Below the pieces are notes generated by a model that was not told where the DNA came from, ran no database searches, and saw nothing but the letters and a program-made list of their open reading frames with translations. From contig CAIXKG010000094.1 of assembly GCA_903919985.1 (NCBI GenBank), positions 1 to 43,277 of the forward strand: DNA of 43,277 bases. Direction: 5' to 3'. Both the position numbers and the translations under genes were made by a program. Position 1 is the stretch's first letter. Each line of letters starts with the position of its first letter. Positions 35,468 to 43,277 of this stretch are shown piece by piece. This stretch comes from an uncultured Opitutia bacterium (GTDB taxonomy: Bacteria; Verrucomicrobiota; Verrucomicrobiia; Opitutales; Opitutaceae).

Positions 35468-35694
35468 AACTTAAGCCGGGCCGCAGCCACTGCACGAAAT
35501 AATTTTGCCCGGGGGTGTGGCAGCCTCTCGAACGACCAAGAGCCAAGAAGCATTCAAACGAAAACGCGCCGGCCCTTATCAATTCACCGGAGGCCGGGAG
35601 TGATATCCTTAACGCACCGGATTGGCGTCGCTCGTTCTGGGAGCCGAGTCGCAGCAGCGGGTTAGGCCGTTCCGCTTCACGCTGGCCCCGAACC

Positions 35695-35711
35695 GGCCTC
35701 TCGAAGAGGCC
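35695..35711. repeat. Hairpin after the unknown secreted protein gene
   Basis: GGCCTCT (35695-35701) pairs perfectly with AGAGGCC (35705-35711), loop CGA, about 20 bases past the stop of the leftward gene at 35733. Without a T-run it is at best a weak terminator. Confidence 0.45.
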
Positions 35712-35732
35712 TGCCTTACCGTCGAACCCAGG

Positions 35733-36335
35733 CTACTGCCCACGCCGCAAATTCGAATTCTGCGCCGCGCCGCTCTGCATCGGCGCGTTGGGCGCCGGGG
35801 CCGGAGCTTGCGCCGACGGCTGGGCCGGGCCCTGCGCATCCCGCAGCGCCCGCCGACGGCGAACCTCGGCGGCCACGTCGTCGAGGCGCTTCTGTTCGTC
35901 CGCGGGCGTAGGACTCAGCACGACACTTTGCGTCACGAGATTCGGACCGCCCGGCGCAGCGGGCACGGGCAAAGGCATCACGGCCTGGCCCGACGACGCG
36001 ACTTTCGCTTCCCGCATCGACAAATTGAAAGTGCGGCCGCCCTGCTCGACCGTCACGGATTCCTTCGTCGAGTTCTGGCCTTTGATGACGAAACCATTGC
36101 CCTGTTCCTCCGGCTTAACCCACGTCCCCTTCCCCTTCGCCGTGTCGTAGATGTAATACTGCACGACATTGCCCAACGCCATCACGCCTCGCAGCTCGAT
36201 CAGCGAAGCCTCGGTCGAAGCGGCCGCGGACGAACCTGGCACCGGCAGAAATGGGGAATGGGTGGCGAGTTGCGCCCACGCCCCGCTGACGGACAACGCA
36301 ACACCGGCCGCGAGCAGGAGACGTGGAACGTTCAT
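35733..36335 (-). CDS. Secreted protein of unknown function
   Basis: A 200-residue exported protein. The signal peptide MNVPRLLLAAGVALSVSGAWA is cleaved near residue 21. A compact beta-rich domain follows: SLIELRGVMALGNVVQYYIY, then DTAKGKGTWVKPEEQGNGFV and VTVEQGGRTFNLSM. The alternation of 'ELRGV..VQYYIYD..G.GTWV..G.GF.I' recalls the small homology-region domains of GspC and PilP in type II secretion and type IV pili, but this is a loose pattern match. After about 115 the chain becomes Pro/Ala-rich with a basic helix (DDVAAEVRRRRALRD) and ends in low complexity. No secretion genes are nearby. The upstream open frame to 36449 was rejected. Confidence 0.72.
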   Translation of the reverse strand: MNVPRLLLAAGVALSVSGAWAQLATHSPFLPVPGSSAAASTEASLIELRGVMALGNVVQYYIYDTAKGKGTWVKPEEQGNGFVIKGQNSTKESVTVEQGGRTFNLSMREAKVASSGQAVMPLPVPAAPGGPNLVTQSVVLSPTPADEQKRLDDVAAEVRRRRALRDAQGPAQPSAQAPAPAPNAPMQSGAAQNSNLRRGQ

Positions 36336-36563
36336 CGGGACAACCGAACAAGAACAAGACCATGCGCGGGTCAAGCGGAGTGAAGGCCATCCGGACGTCA
36401 ACGATACCCTAGGTCGCGCGCCGCTTTTACCCGCGGGCCGGGAGGCCAAATGTGGGCCACCGCTCCGCCGGACCCGAGCGCAGAACGTTTCATAATCATA
36501 CGAAGTCGAAAAAATCGGCGGCTACAGGCGACGGCCGGCCGATAAAAATTAAAACTCGCTTTG

Positions 36564-36589
36564 GAAACTCAAAATACTTTTTAAGTTTC
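36564..36589. promoter_or_regulatory. Inverted repeat, candidate TetR operator
   Basis: GAAACT (36564-36569) and AGTTTC (36584-36589) form an inverted repeat with a 14-base A/T-rich spacer, ending nine bases before the TetR-type gene start at 36598. AAACTC also occurs just upstream (36552-36557) as a direct repeat. The position suits autorepression. Confidence 0.45.
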
Positions 36590-36597
36590 TCCACGCC

Positions 36598-37254
36598 ATG
36601 CGTGCCGTTCCAACCCTGCTTTCCCGGTCGCAGCCTCGGTTTGTGCCGGCGGCGGTGCCGGCGCGGATACTGGCGCAGGCCCGGGCGAATTTTTTCGCGC
36701 AGGGCTACAGCGGGTTCAAGATGGACGAGCTCGCGGCGGAGCTCGGGCTGAGTAAAAAAACGCTCTACGTTCATTTCGCCAGCAAAGACGAGATCCTCCG
36801 GGCAACGATCGAGCAGCTCGGTCATGAGATCCGCGCCGACGCCGACGCGCTCCTGAGCGATGACATGCTCACCTTCGCCGAAAAGCTGCGCCGTTTTGCG
36901 GAGGGCATGACCCAGCGGCTGACGCTGTTAAATCCGCGGACCGTGCGCGATCTTCAGCGTTTTGCCCCGGACCTGCATCGGCTGGTCGAGGAGATGCGGC
37001 AGAAAAATATTCCTTACATTTTCGGCCGTTTCATCGCGGAGGGACAGACCGCCGGCATGGTTCGAGCCGACCTCAACCGCGCCCTCGCCATCGAGTTTTT
37101 TCTCCAGGCCATGCAAGGCCTGTTTCAAACCGCCACACTTGAGCGCCTCGAACTCGCCCCGCGCGAGGTCTGCGCGCACGCCATCGATCTCTTTTTTGGC
37201 GGACTGCTCACCGCCGCCGGTCGCAAAGAACATGAAAAACTTTTTCCCCGCTAA
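36598..37254 (+). CDS. TetR/AcrR-family transcriptional regulator
   Basis: A 218-residue regulator. The helix-turn-helix is in AQARANFFAQGYSGFKMDEL followed by AAELGLSKKTLYVHFASKDE (about 25-65), with the TetR hallmark 'S-K-T-LY-x-HF-x-SK'. The C-terminal ligand domain is helical (about 70-205) and of the TetR_C type. It heads an operon with an HlyD-type lipoprotein, an ABC ATPase and an ABC-2 permease, the order of E. coli cecR-ybhG-ybhF-ybhS-ybhR, so it probably senses a toxic compound exported by that pump and represses the operon. Its last 23 bases overlap the next gene. Confidence 0.92.
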   Translation: MRAVPTLLSRSQPRFVPAAVPARILAQARANFFAQGYSGFKMDELAAELGLSKKTLYVHFASKDEILRATIEQLGHEIRADADALLSDDMLTFAEKLRRFAEGMTQRLTLLNPRTVRDLQRFAPDLHRLVEEMRQKNIPYIFGRFIAEGQTAGMVRADLNRALAIEFFLQAMQGLFQTATLERLELAPREVCAHAIDLFFGGLLTAAGRKEHEKLFPR

Positions 37255-38218
37255 TCTCGTTCTCCCATTCATCGCTGCGCTGCTGGTCGCGGGCTGCGCG
37301 AGAAACGTCCCCTCCGGCTATCAAGGCTACCTCGAGGGCGAATTTCTCTACATCGCCGCACCCCTCGGTGGACAACTCGAGCAGCTCGCTGTCACCAAGG
37401 GCTCGCGCGTGACCGCCGGCGCGGCGCTCTTCGTCCTCGAGCGCGCGAGCGAACTCGCCGCCCGACGCCAAGCCGCGGACCAGCTCCGCACCGCCGAAGC
37501 CCGGCTGGCTGATTTACGGAAAGGTTCAAGGCCATCAGAGCTCGCCGCGCTCGAGGCGCGCGTCGAGCAGGCTCGAGCCGCCGCCGAACTTTCCCAACTC
37601 GACCTCGCGCGACAGGAAAACCTGTTCAAGACCGGCGTCGTCGCCGTCAGCGATTTTGATCGCGCCCGCCTGACCCACGAACGCAACCGCCGCGCCACCG
37701 AAGAACTCGTCGCGCAGCTCGCCACCGCCCGCCTCGGCGGCCGCACCGATGCGATCGCCGCCGCTGAATCTGAAGTCAACGCCGCTACGGCCGCCCGCGA
37801 AAAAGCCGACTGGTCCGTGGCCCAGAAAAGCCAAACGGCTCCGCGCGACGCGCTGGTATACGACACACTTTATCGCGCAGGCGAGTTTGTCGCGGCGGGC
37901 AATCCCGTCGTCGCGCTGCTGCCCGCCGAAAACATCAAGGTGCGTTTCTTCGTCCCCGAGGCGAACTTTGCCGCGTTGAAGGCGGGCGACGTGGTGCGAG
38001 TTACGCTTTCCGGCCGTGCTCCGCTCGACGCGCGGGTGAGCTATCTTTCGCCGCAGCCCGAATACACGCCGCCGATTCTCTACAACCGCGAGAACCGCTC
38101 GAAATTGGTGTTCATGATCGAGGCGACTTTCACCGACACCGCCGCGGCCCGGGACCTTCATCCCGGACAACCCGTGGACGTTGCTCTGGTCGGAGCGGCC
38201 GCGGCCGGTGCGCCTTGA
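37232..38218 (+). CDS. HlyD-family periplasmic adaptor, lipoprotein (YbhG-like)
   Basis: Membrane-fusion protein of 328 residues. The N-terminus has a lipobox LLVAGC (Cys22), so it should be lipid-anchored on the periplasmic side. The biotinyl-lipoyl half-motif GQLEQLAVTKGSRVTAGAAL is followed by a long coiled-coil hairpin (about 65-180, rich in Ala/Arg/Glu). The second lipoyl half (DTLYRAGEFVAAGNPVVAL) and a beta-barrel (VRFFVPEANFAALKAGDVV) follow. It connects the inner-membrane ABC pump to an outer-membrane channel; none is encoded here. The start at 37232 lies inside the TetR gene end (23-base overlap). An open frame back to 36962 is antisense-like noise in the TetR gene and was rejected. 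Confidence 0.9.
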   Translation: MKNFFPANLVLPFIAALLVAGCARNVPSGYQGYLEGEFLYIAAPLGGQLEQLAVTKGSRVTAGAALFVLERASELAARRQAADQLRTAEARLADLRKGSRPSELAALEARVEQARAAAELSQLDLARQENLFKTGVVAVSDFDRARLTHERNRRATEELVAQLATARLGGRTDAIAAAESEVNAATAAREKADWSVAQKSQTAPRDALVYDTLYRAGEFVAAGNPVVALLPAENIKVRFFVPEANFAALKAGDVVRVTLSGRAPLDARVSYLSPQPEYTPPILYNRENRSKLVFMIEATFTDTAAARDLHPGQPVDVALVGAAAAGAP

Positions 38219-38232
38219 TCGAAGCGGACCAA

Positions 38233-39165
38233 ATGCTCCCGCCACCCGCAGATTTCGCCATCGATGTCACCGGCGTGACAAAACGTTTCGGCGACAAGAC
38301 GGTCGTCAACGCGATCGATCTCCAAGTCCGACGCGGCGAAATCTACGGTTTTCTCGGACCGAATGGCTCGGGCAAAACTACGTTCATCCGCATGCTTTGC
38401 GGCCTGCTTACGCCCGACGCCGGTTCCGGCACGTGCCTCGGCTACGATGTCCGCACCCAGCAAGCCGAGATCAAGCGTCACGTCGGCTACATGACGCAGA
38501 AATTCAGTTACTACGAAGATCTCAGCATCCGCGAAAATCTGGATTTCATCGCGCGCATCTACGACGTGCCGAATCGCGCGGCCGCCGTGCAACACAGTCT
38601 CGATCGTCTCGGTCTGGCCAATCGCAGTCACCAGCTCGCGGGCCAGCTTTCCGGCGGATGGAAGCAACGCGTCGCCCTCGCCGCGTGCCTCATCCATTCA
38701 CCCCAACTGCTGCTGCTCGACGAGCCGACCGCCGGCGTAGACCCGAAAGCCCGGCGGGAATTTTGGGATGAAATTCACCAGCTCGCCGCCGACGGCCTTA
38801 CGGTGCTCATCACCACGCACTACATGGACGAGGCCGAGCGCTGCCATCGCCTCGCCTACCTCGCGTACGGCCATTTGCTGGCGCGGGGAACGCTCGCCGA
38901 TGTGCTGAAGGCCGCGGAGCTCACAACGTGGATGGTCGCCGGCCCCGATCTGCGTCCCTTGGCGGCCGCACTACGGGGTCGCCCCGGGGTTGAGCAAGTC
39001 GTCGCCTTCGGCAATATTCTCCACGTGAGCGGCCGCGACTGCGCGCAGCTCGACGCCACCATCGCAGCGCTGAAGGATCCGCGTCACGAGTGGAGAAAAA
39101 TCCCTTCCGGCCTTGAGGATGTTTTCATCAGCCTGATGGACCAAGCGAAGGATAATTTCTCGTGA
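38233..39165 (+). CDS. ABC transporter ATP-binding protein (YbhF-like, single domain)
   Basis: ATPase of 310 residues for the downstream ABC-2 permease. Walker A is GPNGSGKTT near 44-52, the Q-loop in GYMTQKFSYYEDLSI, the signature LSGGW (SGGWKQR), Walker B LLLLDEPTAGVD, and the switch His in ITTHYMDEAERC. The sequence DEIHQLAADGLTVLITTHYM is typical of the YhhJ/YbhF/CcmA group. E. coli YbhF has two such domains in one chain, here there is one. A TTG at 38215 that overlaps the adaptor stop (TTGA) would add six residues; the ATG at 38233 is preferred but coupling through the TTG is possible. Confidence 0.92.
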   Translation: MLPPPADFAIDVTGVTKRFGDKTVVNAIDLQVRRGEIYGFLGPNGSGKTTFIRMLCGLLTPDAGSGTCLGYDVRTQQAEIKRHVGYMTQKFSYYEDLSIRENLDFIARIYDVPNRAAAVQHSLDRLGLANRSHQLAGQLSGGWKQRVALAACLIHSPQLLLLDEPTAGVDPKARREFWDEIHQLAADGLTVLITTHYMDEAERCHRLAYLAYGHLLARGTLADVLKAAELTTWMVAGPDLRPLAAALRGRPGVEQVVAFGNILHVSGRDCAQLDATIAALKDPRHEWRKIPSGLEDVFISLMDQAKDNFS

Positions 39166-39172
39166 GAAACCG

Positions 39173-40306
39173 ATGAGACGCTTCACCCTCCACCGTCTCT
39201 GGGCGATCGTGCTCAAGGAATTCATCCAGATGAAACGCGACCGCGTGACGTTTGGGATGATGGTCGGGATTCCGTTGATGCAGCTGATGATGTTCGGCTT
39301 CGCGATCAATTCCGATCCGCGCCATTTGCCGACAGCCATTCGGGCCGCGGACCAAGGTCCGTTTGCGCGCACCCTCGTGCAAGCTCTGCGCACCAGCGAC
39401 TACTTTGCGCTCGTCCGTGAAACCGCTTCCGAGGCGGAAGCGCAGCATCTCCTTCAGCTCGGCGAGGTGCAGTTCGTCATCAACATTCCCGAGGATTTTT
39501 CGCGCCAACTACTCCGGGGCGAGCGTCCCACCGTGCTCATCGAGGCCGATGCCACCGATCCCGCCGCCACCGGGCCCGCGCTCGCCGCGGTGAACGCGCT
39601 CGCCAGCACCGTATTCAATCGCGACCTGCCCGGTCCGCTGGCTCGCCTGCACGCCAAAAGCGGTCCCGTGGATTTCCGCCTCCACGCCCACTACAATCCG
39701 GAAAACATCACCCAGTACAACGTCGTCCCCGGCCTCATGGGCGTCGTGCTCACGATGACGATGGTCGTAATTACCGCGCTCGCCATCACGCGCGAACGCG
39801 AACGCGGCACGATGGAAAATCTGCTCGCGACGCCGGTTCGGCCTTTCGAGGTCATGGTGGGGAAAATAATTCCGTATATCGTCGTCGGCTACATCCAGGT
39901 TTCCCTCATCCTGCTCGCGGCACATTTTCTTTTCCACGTGCCGATGGTAGGAAGCCTGCCGCTACTCTACGGCGTGTCGCTGGTTTTCATCGCGGCGAAT
40001 TTGGCGGTTGGAATTACCTTCTCCACGCTCGCGCAAAATCAGCTGCAGGCCGTGCAGATGGCGTTCTTCTTTTTTCTGCCTTCGATTCTGCTTTCCGGTT
40101 TCATGTTTCCATTTCGCGGCATGCCGCCTTGGGCGCAGGTCGTTGGCTCCGTGCTCCCCAACACGCATTTCCTCCGCATCGTCCGCGGCATTCTGCTGAA
40201 AGGAAACGGCCTCGCGGAAATTGCGCCCGAGATCTGGCCGCTCCTGGTGTTTCTCGCCGTGGCGATGACGATCGGCGTACGGCGCTACCGGCAGACGCTC
40301 GACTAG
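39173..40306 (+). CDS. ABC-2 type permease (YbhS/YbhR-like)
   Basis: Inner-membrane exporter permease of 377 residues. One N-terminal helix (about 22-44, VTFGMMVGIPLMQLMMFGFA) is followed by a periplasmic domain to about 180. Five helices then start at VVPGLMGVVLTMTMVVITAL. The ABC-2 signature ITRERERGTMENLLATPVRP lies at about 205-225. The family landmark LSGFMFPFRGMPPWAQ, then LPNTHFLRIVRGILLKGNG, matches YbhR/YbhS/YhhJ permeases. It is seven bases after the ATPase. Only one permease gene is present where E. coli has two, so it may work as a homodimer. Confidence 0.93.
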   Translation: MRRFTLHRLWAIVLKEFIQMKRDRVTFGMMVGIPLMQLMMFGFAINSDPRHLPTAIRAADQGPFARTLVQALRTSDYFALVRETASEAEAQHLLQLGEVQFVINIPEDFSRQLLRGERPTVLIEADATDPAATGPALAAVNALASTVFNRDLPGPLARLHAKSGPVDFRLHAHYNPENITQYNVVPGLMGVVLTMTMVVITALAITRERERGTMENLLATPVRPFEVMVGKIIPYIVVGYIQVSLILLAAHFLFHVPMVGSLPLLYGVSLVFIAANLAVGITFSTLAQNQLQAVQMAFFFFLPSILLSGFMFPFRGMPPWAQVVGSVLPNTHFLRIVRGILLKGNGLAEIAPEIWPLLVFLAVAMTIGVRRYRQTLD

Positions 40307-40322
40307 CGCGCACGGCGCGCTA
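40304..40322. repeat. Stem-loop starting at the permease stop codon
   Basis: TAGCGCGC (40304-40311, containing the TAG stop) pairs perfectly with GCGCGCTA (40315-40322), loop ACG. No T-run follows. It begins the 274-base convergent gap before mgtE, in which no other structure or gene was seen. Confidence 0.55.
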
Positions 40323-40580
40323 CCTGCGGTTTCAAGTGGTGAATTTTGCGGTTCGAAAATCCCAACGCAAAACCCGAAAAGACACCCCTGCGCCTCCACC
40401 ACGTCGAGCGACGCGAGGTTCGCGCCCGTATCAGTCGCGGATGCCGCCGTGGGATCGCAAGAAACGGAACACGGCGGAGTAATCGCGCCGGTGACACCTT
40501 CGCCGGGCTTTCGCGCATAGAGAACTCACGATCGAGGGTAATGCCCGCACCGATCATCGCTTGGGTTAGGCGGATCGGCT

Positions 40581-41966
40581 TTACAGCAAGGTCCCGCGCA
40601 TGATGACCAAAGCGACGGTGAAGTAGATGATCAGGCCGGTGACATCGACGAGGGTCGCAATGAAGGGCGCGCTCGACGTTGCCGGATCAAACCCGCAGCG
40701 CTTGATGACCAACGGCAACATCGAGCCCATCAGCGAACCCCACATCACGATGCCCACGAGCGACACGCCGACCGTCGCGGCAACGAGGCCCCAGTGGTCG
40801 CCATAGGTATTAGGAAAAACATACGACCAAACCGAAATGCGCACGACGCCGATCACACCGAGGATCAGGCCAAGCGCCAAGCCCGCCGCGAGTTCGCGCC
40901 GCATGATTCGCCACCAGTCCTTCAATTTGAATTCGCCCAGCGCCAGCGCGCGAATCACCAGCGTGGCCGCTTGCGAACCGGCATTGCCGCCCGAGCTCAC
41001 GACCAGCGGCAGGAAAAGCGACAGGACAATGGCCTTGGCCAACTCGCCTTCGTAATATTTCAACGCGGTCGCCGTCAGCATTTCGCCGAGAAACAGGATC
41101 ACGAGCCAGCTCGCGCGTTTCTTCACCATCTTGGAGAGCGCAATGGTCGTGTACGGTTCATCGAGCGCCTCGCTACCGCCTAGCTTCTGGATGTCCTCCG
41201 TCGCCTCTTCCTCCGCCACATCAAGCATGTCGTCGACCGTCACGATCCCGATGATCTTTTTATTTTCGTCGACGACCGGCAGCGCCACCCGGTCGAATTT
41301 TCGAAACAGGCCGAGCGCCTTCTCGCGATCGTCCGTCGGCGCGAGCCAGGTGTAATTTCCATCGAGCAACGCTTTTACCGGCCGGTCCAACGGCGACAGC
41401 AAAAACCGCCGCACGCGGATGTCGTCCACGAGATGGCCGGCTTCATCGACGACGTAGACCATGTTCAGCGTCTCGCGGTCGTAGCCGTGCTCGCGGATGT
41501 AATCGAGCGCTTCGCGCACCGACCACTCGGGGTGCACCGCCACGTAATCCAACGTCATCATGCGGCCCACGCTGTGATCGGGATACGCCAGCAACGACTG
41601 CGCCACCTGCCGCTCGTTCGGCGAAAGCATGCCCAGCATCTGCATGGCGACATCGAGCGGAAGCTCGTTGAGAAACGTCGTGCGGTCGTCCGGCGGCAAC
41701 GCATTCAACAGCGCAGCTGCCTGCTCCTGCGTCAGCACTTTGAGCAATTTCCGCTGCGCGTCCAACGCCATGTACGTAAACGTGGCGGCATCGAGTTCGC
41801 GCGAGCCCACCCGAAAAAGCGCGGCCAGTTCTTCGACGGGTAGCTCAGCGATCAAAGGCGCCAGATCCGCGGGCAGCCACGGCTCCAGATATTTTTTCAA
41901 TGCAGCCAGATCCTTGCGCGCGATCAGCACAGAGATATCGGCTTTGACGTTCGCTTGCGCGGGCAT
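40581..41966 (-). CDS. mgtE: Magnesium transporter MgtE
   Basis: Mg2+ channel/transporter of 461 residues, normal for the family, from ATG 41966 (MPAQANVKADISVLI). An upstream ATG at 42032 would add 22 atypical residues. An MgtE_N domain (about 15-115, LPVEELAALFRV, LLNALPPDDRTTFLNELP) is followed by two CBS domains (about 120-240; VHPEWSVREALDYI, VALPVVDENKKIIGIVTVDD), which gate the pore according to cytoplasmic Mg2+. The pore domain has five helices, with the conserved block LVVSSGGNAGSQAATLVIRA and the final helices ending VALVIMRGTLL. No M-box riboswitch was found upstream. It is monocistronic and convergent with the ABC-2 permease. Confidence 0.95.
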   Translation of the reverse strand: MPAQANVKADISVLIARKDLAALKKYLEPWLPADLAPLIAELPVEELAALFRVGSRELDAATFTYMALDAQRKLLKVLTQEQAAALLNALPPDDRTTFLNELPLDVAMQMLGMLSPNERQVAQSLLAYPDHSVGRMMTLDYVAVHPEWSVREALDYIREHGYDRETLNMVYVVDEAGHLVDDIRVRRFLLSPLDRPVKALLDGNYTWLAPTDDREKALGLFRKFDRVALPVVDENKKIIGIVTVDDMLDVAEEEATEDIQKLGGSEALDEPYTTIALSKMVKKRASWLVILFLGEMLTATALKYYEGELAKAIVLSLFLPLVVSSGGNAGSQAATLVIRALALGEFKLKDWWRIMRRELAAGLALGLILGVIGVVRISVWSYVFPNTYGDHWGLVAATVGVSLVGIVMWGSLMGSMLPLVIKRCGFDPATSSAPFIATLVDVTGLIIYFTVALVIMRGTLL

Positions 41967-42081
41967 GCGCCGAAGCAGACAGGCCCGCGCGGCGGTTTCA
42001 ATCCCGCACCGCGGCGATCCGGAAACTGTCACGCGCTCGGGTATTATTTTTCCCGGCGGATTTTACGGAGGGTCTTTGGTG

Positions 42082-42140
42082 GGCGGGGTGCCCTCACCCC
42101 GCCAATGCTCTTTGGGAGCGCGGCCTACCGCGGCGCTACA
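42082..42140. repeat. Palindromic element between pckG and mgtE
   Basis: GGCGGGGTG (42082-42090) pairs perfectly with CACCCCGCC (42095-42103), loop CCCT. A second small palindrome reaches into the end of the carboxykinase gene and reads GTAGCGCCGCGG from 42139 on the minus strand, sharing the GTAGCG head with other elements here. It may end the leftward pckG transcript; there is no T-run. Confidence 0.6.
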
Positions 42141-43277
42141 TCCGGCAGATCAACAGTTCGCGCTCGTAAACCATTTCCTTCGGCAGGTGGGCGTGCAGAT
42201 CGATGAACAGCTCCTCGTGGCCGAGCACCTCGGCGCGCCACGCGGATTTGTCGAAAGCCTGCAACTCGTCGAATTTTTCCTGCGGGAAATTAAGCCCCTC
42301 CCAGTCGATGTCCTGATAACGGGGCACCCAGCCGATCGGGGTCTCTTTCGCCCGGCCGCCGGCCCGCACGCGATCGAAAATCCATTTAAGCACGCGCATA
42401 TTTTCCGAAAAGCCCGGCCAGAGAAACTTGCCGTCCTTGTCCTTCCGAAACCAGTTCACGTGGAAAATCCGCGGCGTCTCCGTGAGCTTGCGCTGCATAT
42501 TAATCCAGTGCCGGAAATAATCGCCCATGTTGTACCCGCAAAACGGGAGCATCGCCATCGGATCGCGGCGGACTTTGCCGATCGTTCCGGCCGCGGCCGC
42601 AGTCATCTCGGAGCCCATCGTCGCGCCGACGTATACGCCGCTTGACCAGTTAAAGGCCTGGTAAACCAACGGCATTGTCGTGGCGCGGCGGCCGCCGAAA
42701 ATAAACGCACTGATCGGTACGCCGTCCGGACTTTCCCACGCCGGATCGATCGTCGGACACTGGCTCGCTGGCGCCGTGAAGCGGGAGTTCGCATGCGCCG
42801 CCTTCACGCCTTTTTCCTGTGCGAGCTGGGGCGTCCAGTCCTGACCCTGCCAGTCGATCAAATGCGCGGGCGGCTCGTCGGTCATGCCCTCCCACCACAC
42901 GCCGCCGTCATCGGTGAGCGCGACGTTTGTGAAAATGGTATTCTTCGCGAGCGCCTTCATGGCGTTCGGGTTGGTGGTGTTGCTCGTGCCGGGCGCGACG
43001 CCGAAGAAACCCGCCTCGGGATTGATCGCGCGCAGCCGGCCGCTCGCGTCGGGTTTGATCCAGGCGATGTCGTCGCCGACGGTCCACACCTTCCAGCCCT
43101 GCTTCCGAAAATGCGCGGGCGGGATGATCATCGCAAAGTTCGTCTTGCCGCACGCGCTCGGAAATGCGGCCGCCACGTAGGTTTTCTTTCCCTGCGGATT
43201 CTCGACGCCGAGGATGAGCATGTGCTCAGCCATCCAGCCTTCGTCGCGCGCCATGGCGGAGGCGATGCGAAGGGCGA
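42136..43277 (-). CDS. pckG: Phosphoenolpyruvate carboxykinase (GTP), N-terminus beyond right edge
   Basis: About 380 C-terminal residues are visible of an enzyme usually near 600 long; the frame is open to the window edge. It converts oxaloacetate and GTP to PEP and CO2, the first step of gluconeogenesis. The kinase-1 loop FPSACGKTN lies near the visible N-terminal end. [34 protein letters not shown] and [19 protein letters not shown] (kinase-2 and GTP-site regions) follow, then [16 protein letters not shown] and [13 protein letters not shown]. The Arg-Arg and Phe-rich nucleotide pocket identifies the GTP-dependent family rather than the ATP-dependent one. Its stop falls within a palindromic element, and mgtE lies 169 bases further on. 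Confidence 0.96.
   Translation of the reverse strand, partial: ALRIASAMARDEGWMAEHMLILGVENPQGKKTYVAAAFPSACGKTNFAMIIPPAHFRKQGWKVWTVGDDIAWIKPDASGRLRAINPEAGFFGVAPGTSNTTNPNAMKALAKNTIFTNVALTDDGGVWWEGMTDEPPAHLIDWQGQDWTPQLAQEKGVKAAHANSRFTAPASQCPTIDPAWESPDGVPISAFIFGGRRATTMPLVYQAFNWSSGVYVGATMGSEMTAAAAGTIGKVRRDPMAMLPFCGYNMGDYFRHWINMQRKLTETPRIFHVNWFRKDKDGKFLWPGFSENMRVLKWIFDRVRAGGRAKETPIGWVPRYQDIDWEGLNFPQEKFDELQAFDKSAWRAEVLGHEELFIDLHAHLPKEMVYERELLICRM

Noticed and set aside
41967-42135. M-box riboswitch before mgtE
   Set aside because: The gap is only 169 bases and mostly one palindrome; no M-box conserved core was recognised.

Overview
The window is about 43 kb of GC-rich bacterial chromosome. Gene content points to the phylum Verrucomicrobiota, most likely an Opitutales/Opitutaceae-type aerobe. 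The indicators are a DUF1592/PSCyt1-type secreted cytochrome with a HXXSHH (DUF1552) partner, which is typical of the PVC superphylum; a free-standing SWIB-domain protein; a caa3-type cytochrome oxidase with CtaG; and many secreted carbohydrate-active enzymes. This assignment is inferred from gene families, not from a marker gene. High GC makes long antisense open frames common, and those were ignored. No insertion sequence, prophage, integrase or CRISPR array was seen.

Layout. 1-1538 (-): a two-gene ABC-2 exporter, with the permease cut by the left edge. 1837-8426 (+): three secreted proteins, namely a di-heme DUF1592-type cytochrome, an alpha/beta-hydrolase and a Tat-exported HXXSHH protein. 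8632-13291: an esterase (-), a small secreted protein (+) and a GH106-like rhamnosidase (-). Together 1837-13291 looks like an extracellular glycan/ester-processing island. 13415-13488 (-): tRNA-Gly(UCC). 13946-18519 (+): the caa3 oxidase operon coxB-coxA-coxC-coxD, closed by a good intrinsic terminator; ctaG follows with its own probable promoter. 25856 down to 19935 (-): a seven-gene sulfur operon (Rrf2 regulator, YezD/DUF2292 protein, porin, SsuABC-type importer, cysteine synthase). 26013-29067 (-): a PhnP-like metallo-hydrolase and a complete NAD-dependent DNA ligase with an unexpected signal-peptide-like N-terminus. 29375-31522 (-): formate-THF ligase and the SWIB protein. 31671-35467 (-): a heterodimeric ABC exporter with one degenerate ATP site. 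35733-36335 (-): a secreted protein of unknown function. 36598-40306 (+): a TetR / HlyD lipoprotein / ABC ATPase / ABC-2 permease operon laid out like E. coli cecR-ybhGFSR. 40581-43277 (-): MgtE and a GTP-type PEP carboxykinase cut by the right edge.

Cross-cutting observations. Most start codons lack a Shine-Dalgarno sequence and are preceded by C/U-rich leaders; only two starts have a clear one. Palindromic REP-like elements, several beginning with GTAG, sit in many of the intergenic gaps. Two diverged copies of a roughly 100-130 bp element lie in adjacent convergent gaps. The most interesting candidate systems are the secreted cytochrome/hydrolase/HXXSHH triad with its glycan-degrading neighbours, the YezD-containing sulfur operon, and the apparently exported or anchored DNA ligase.
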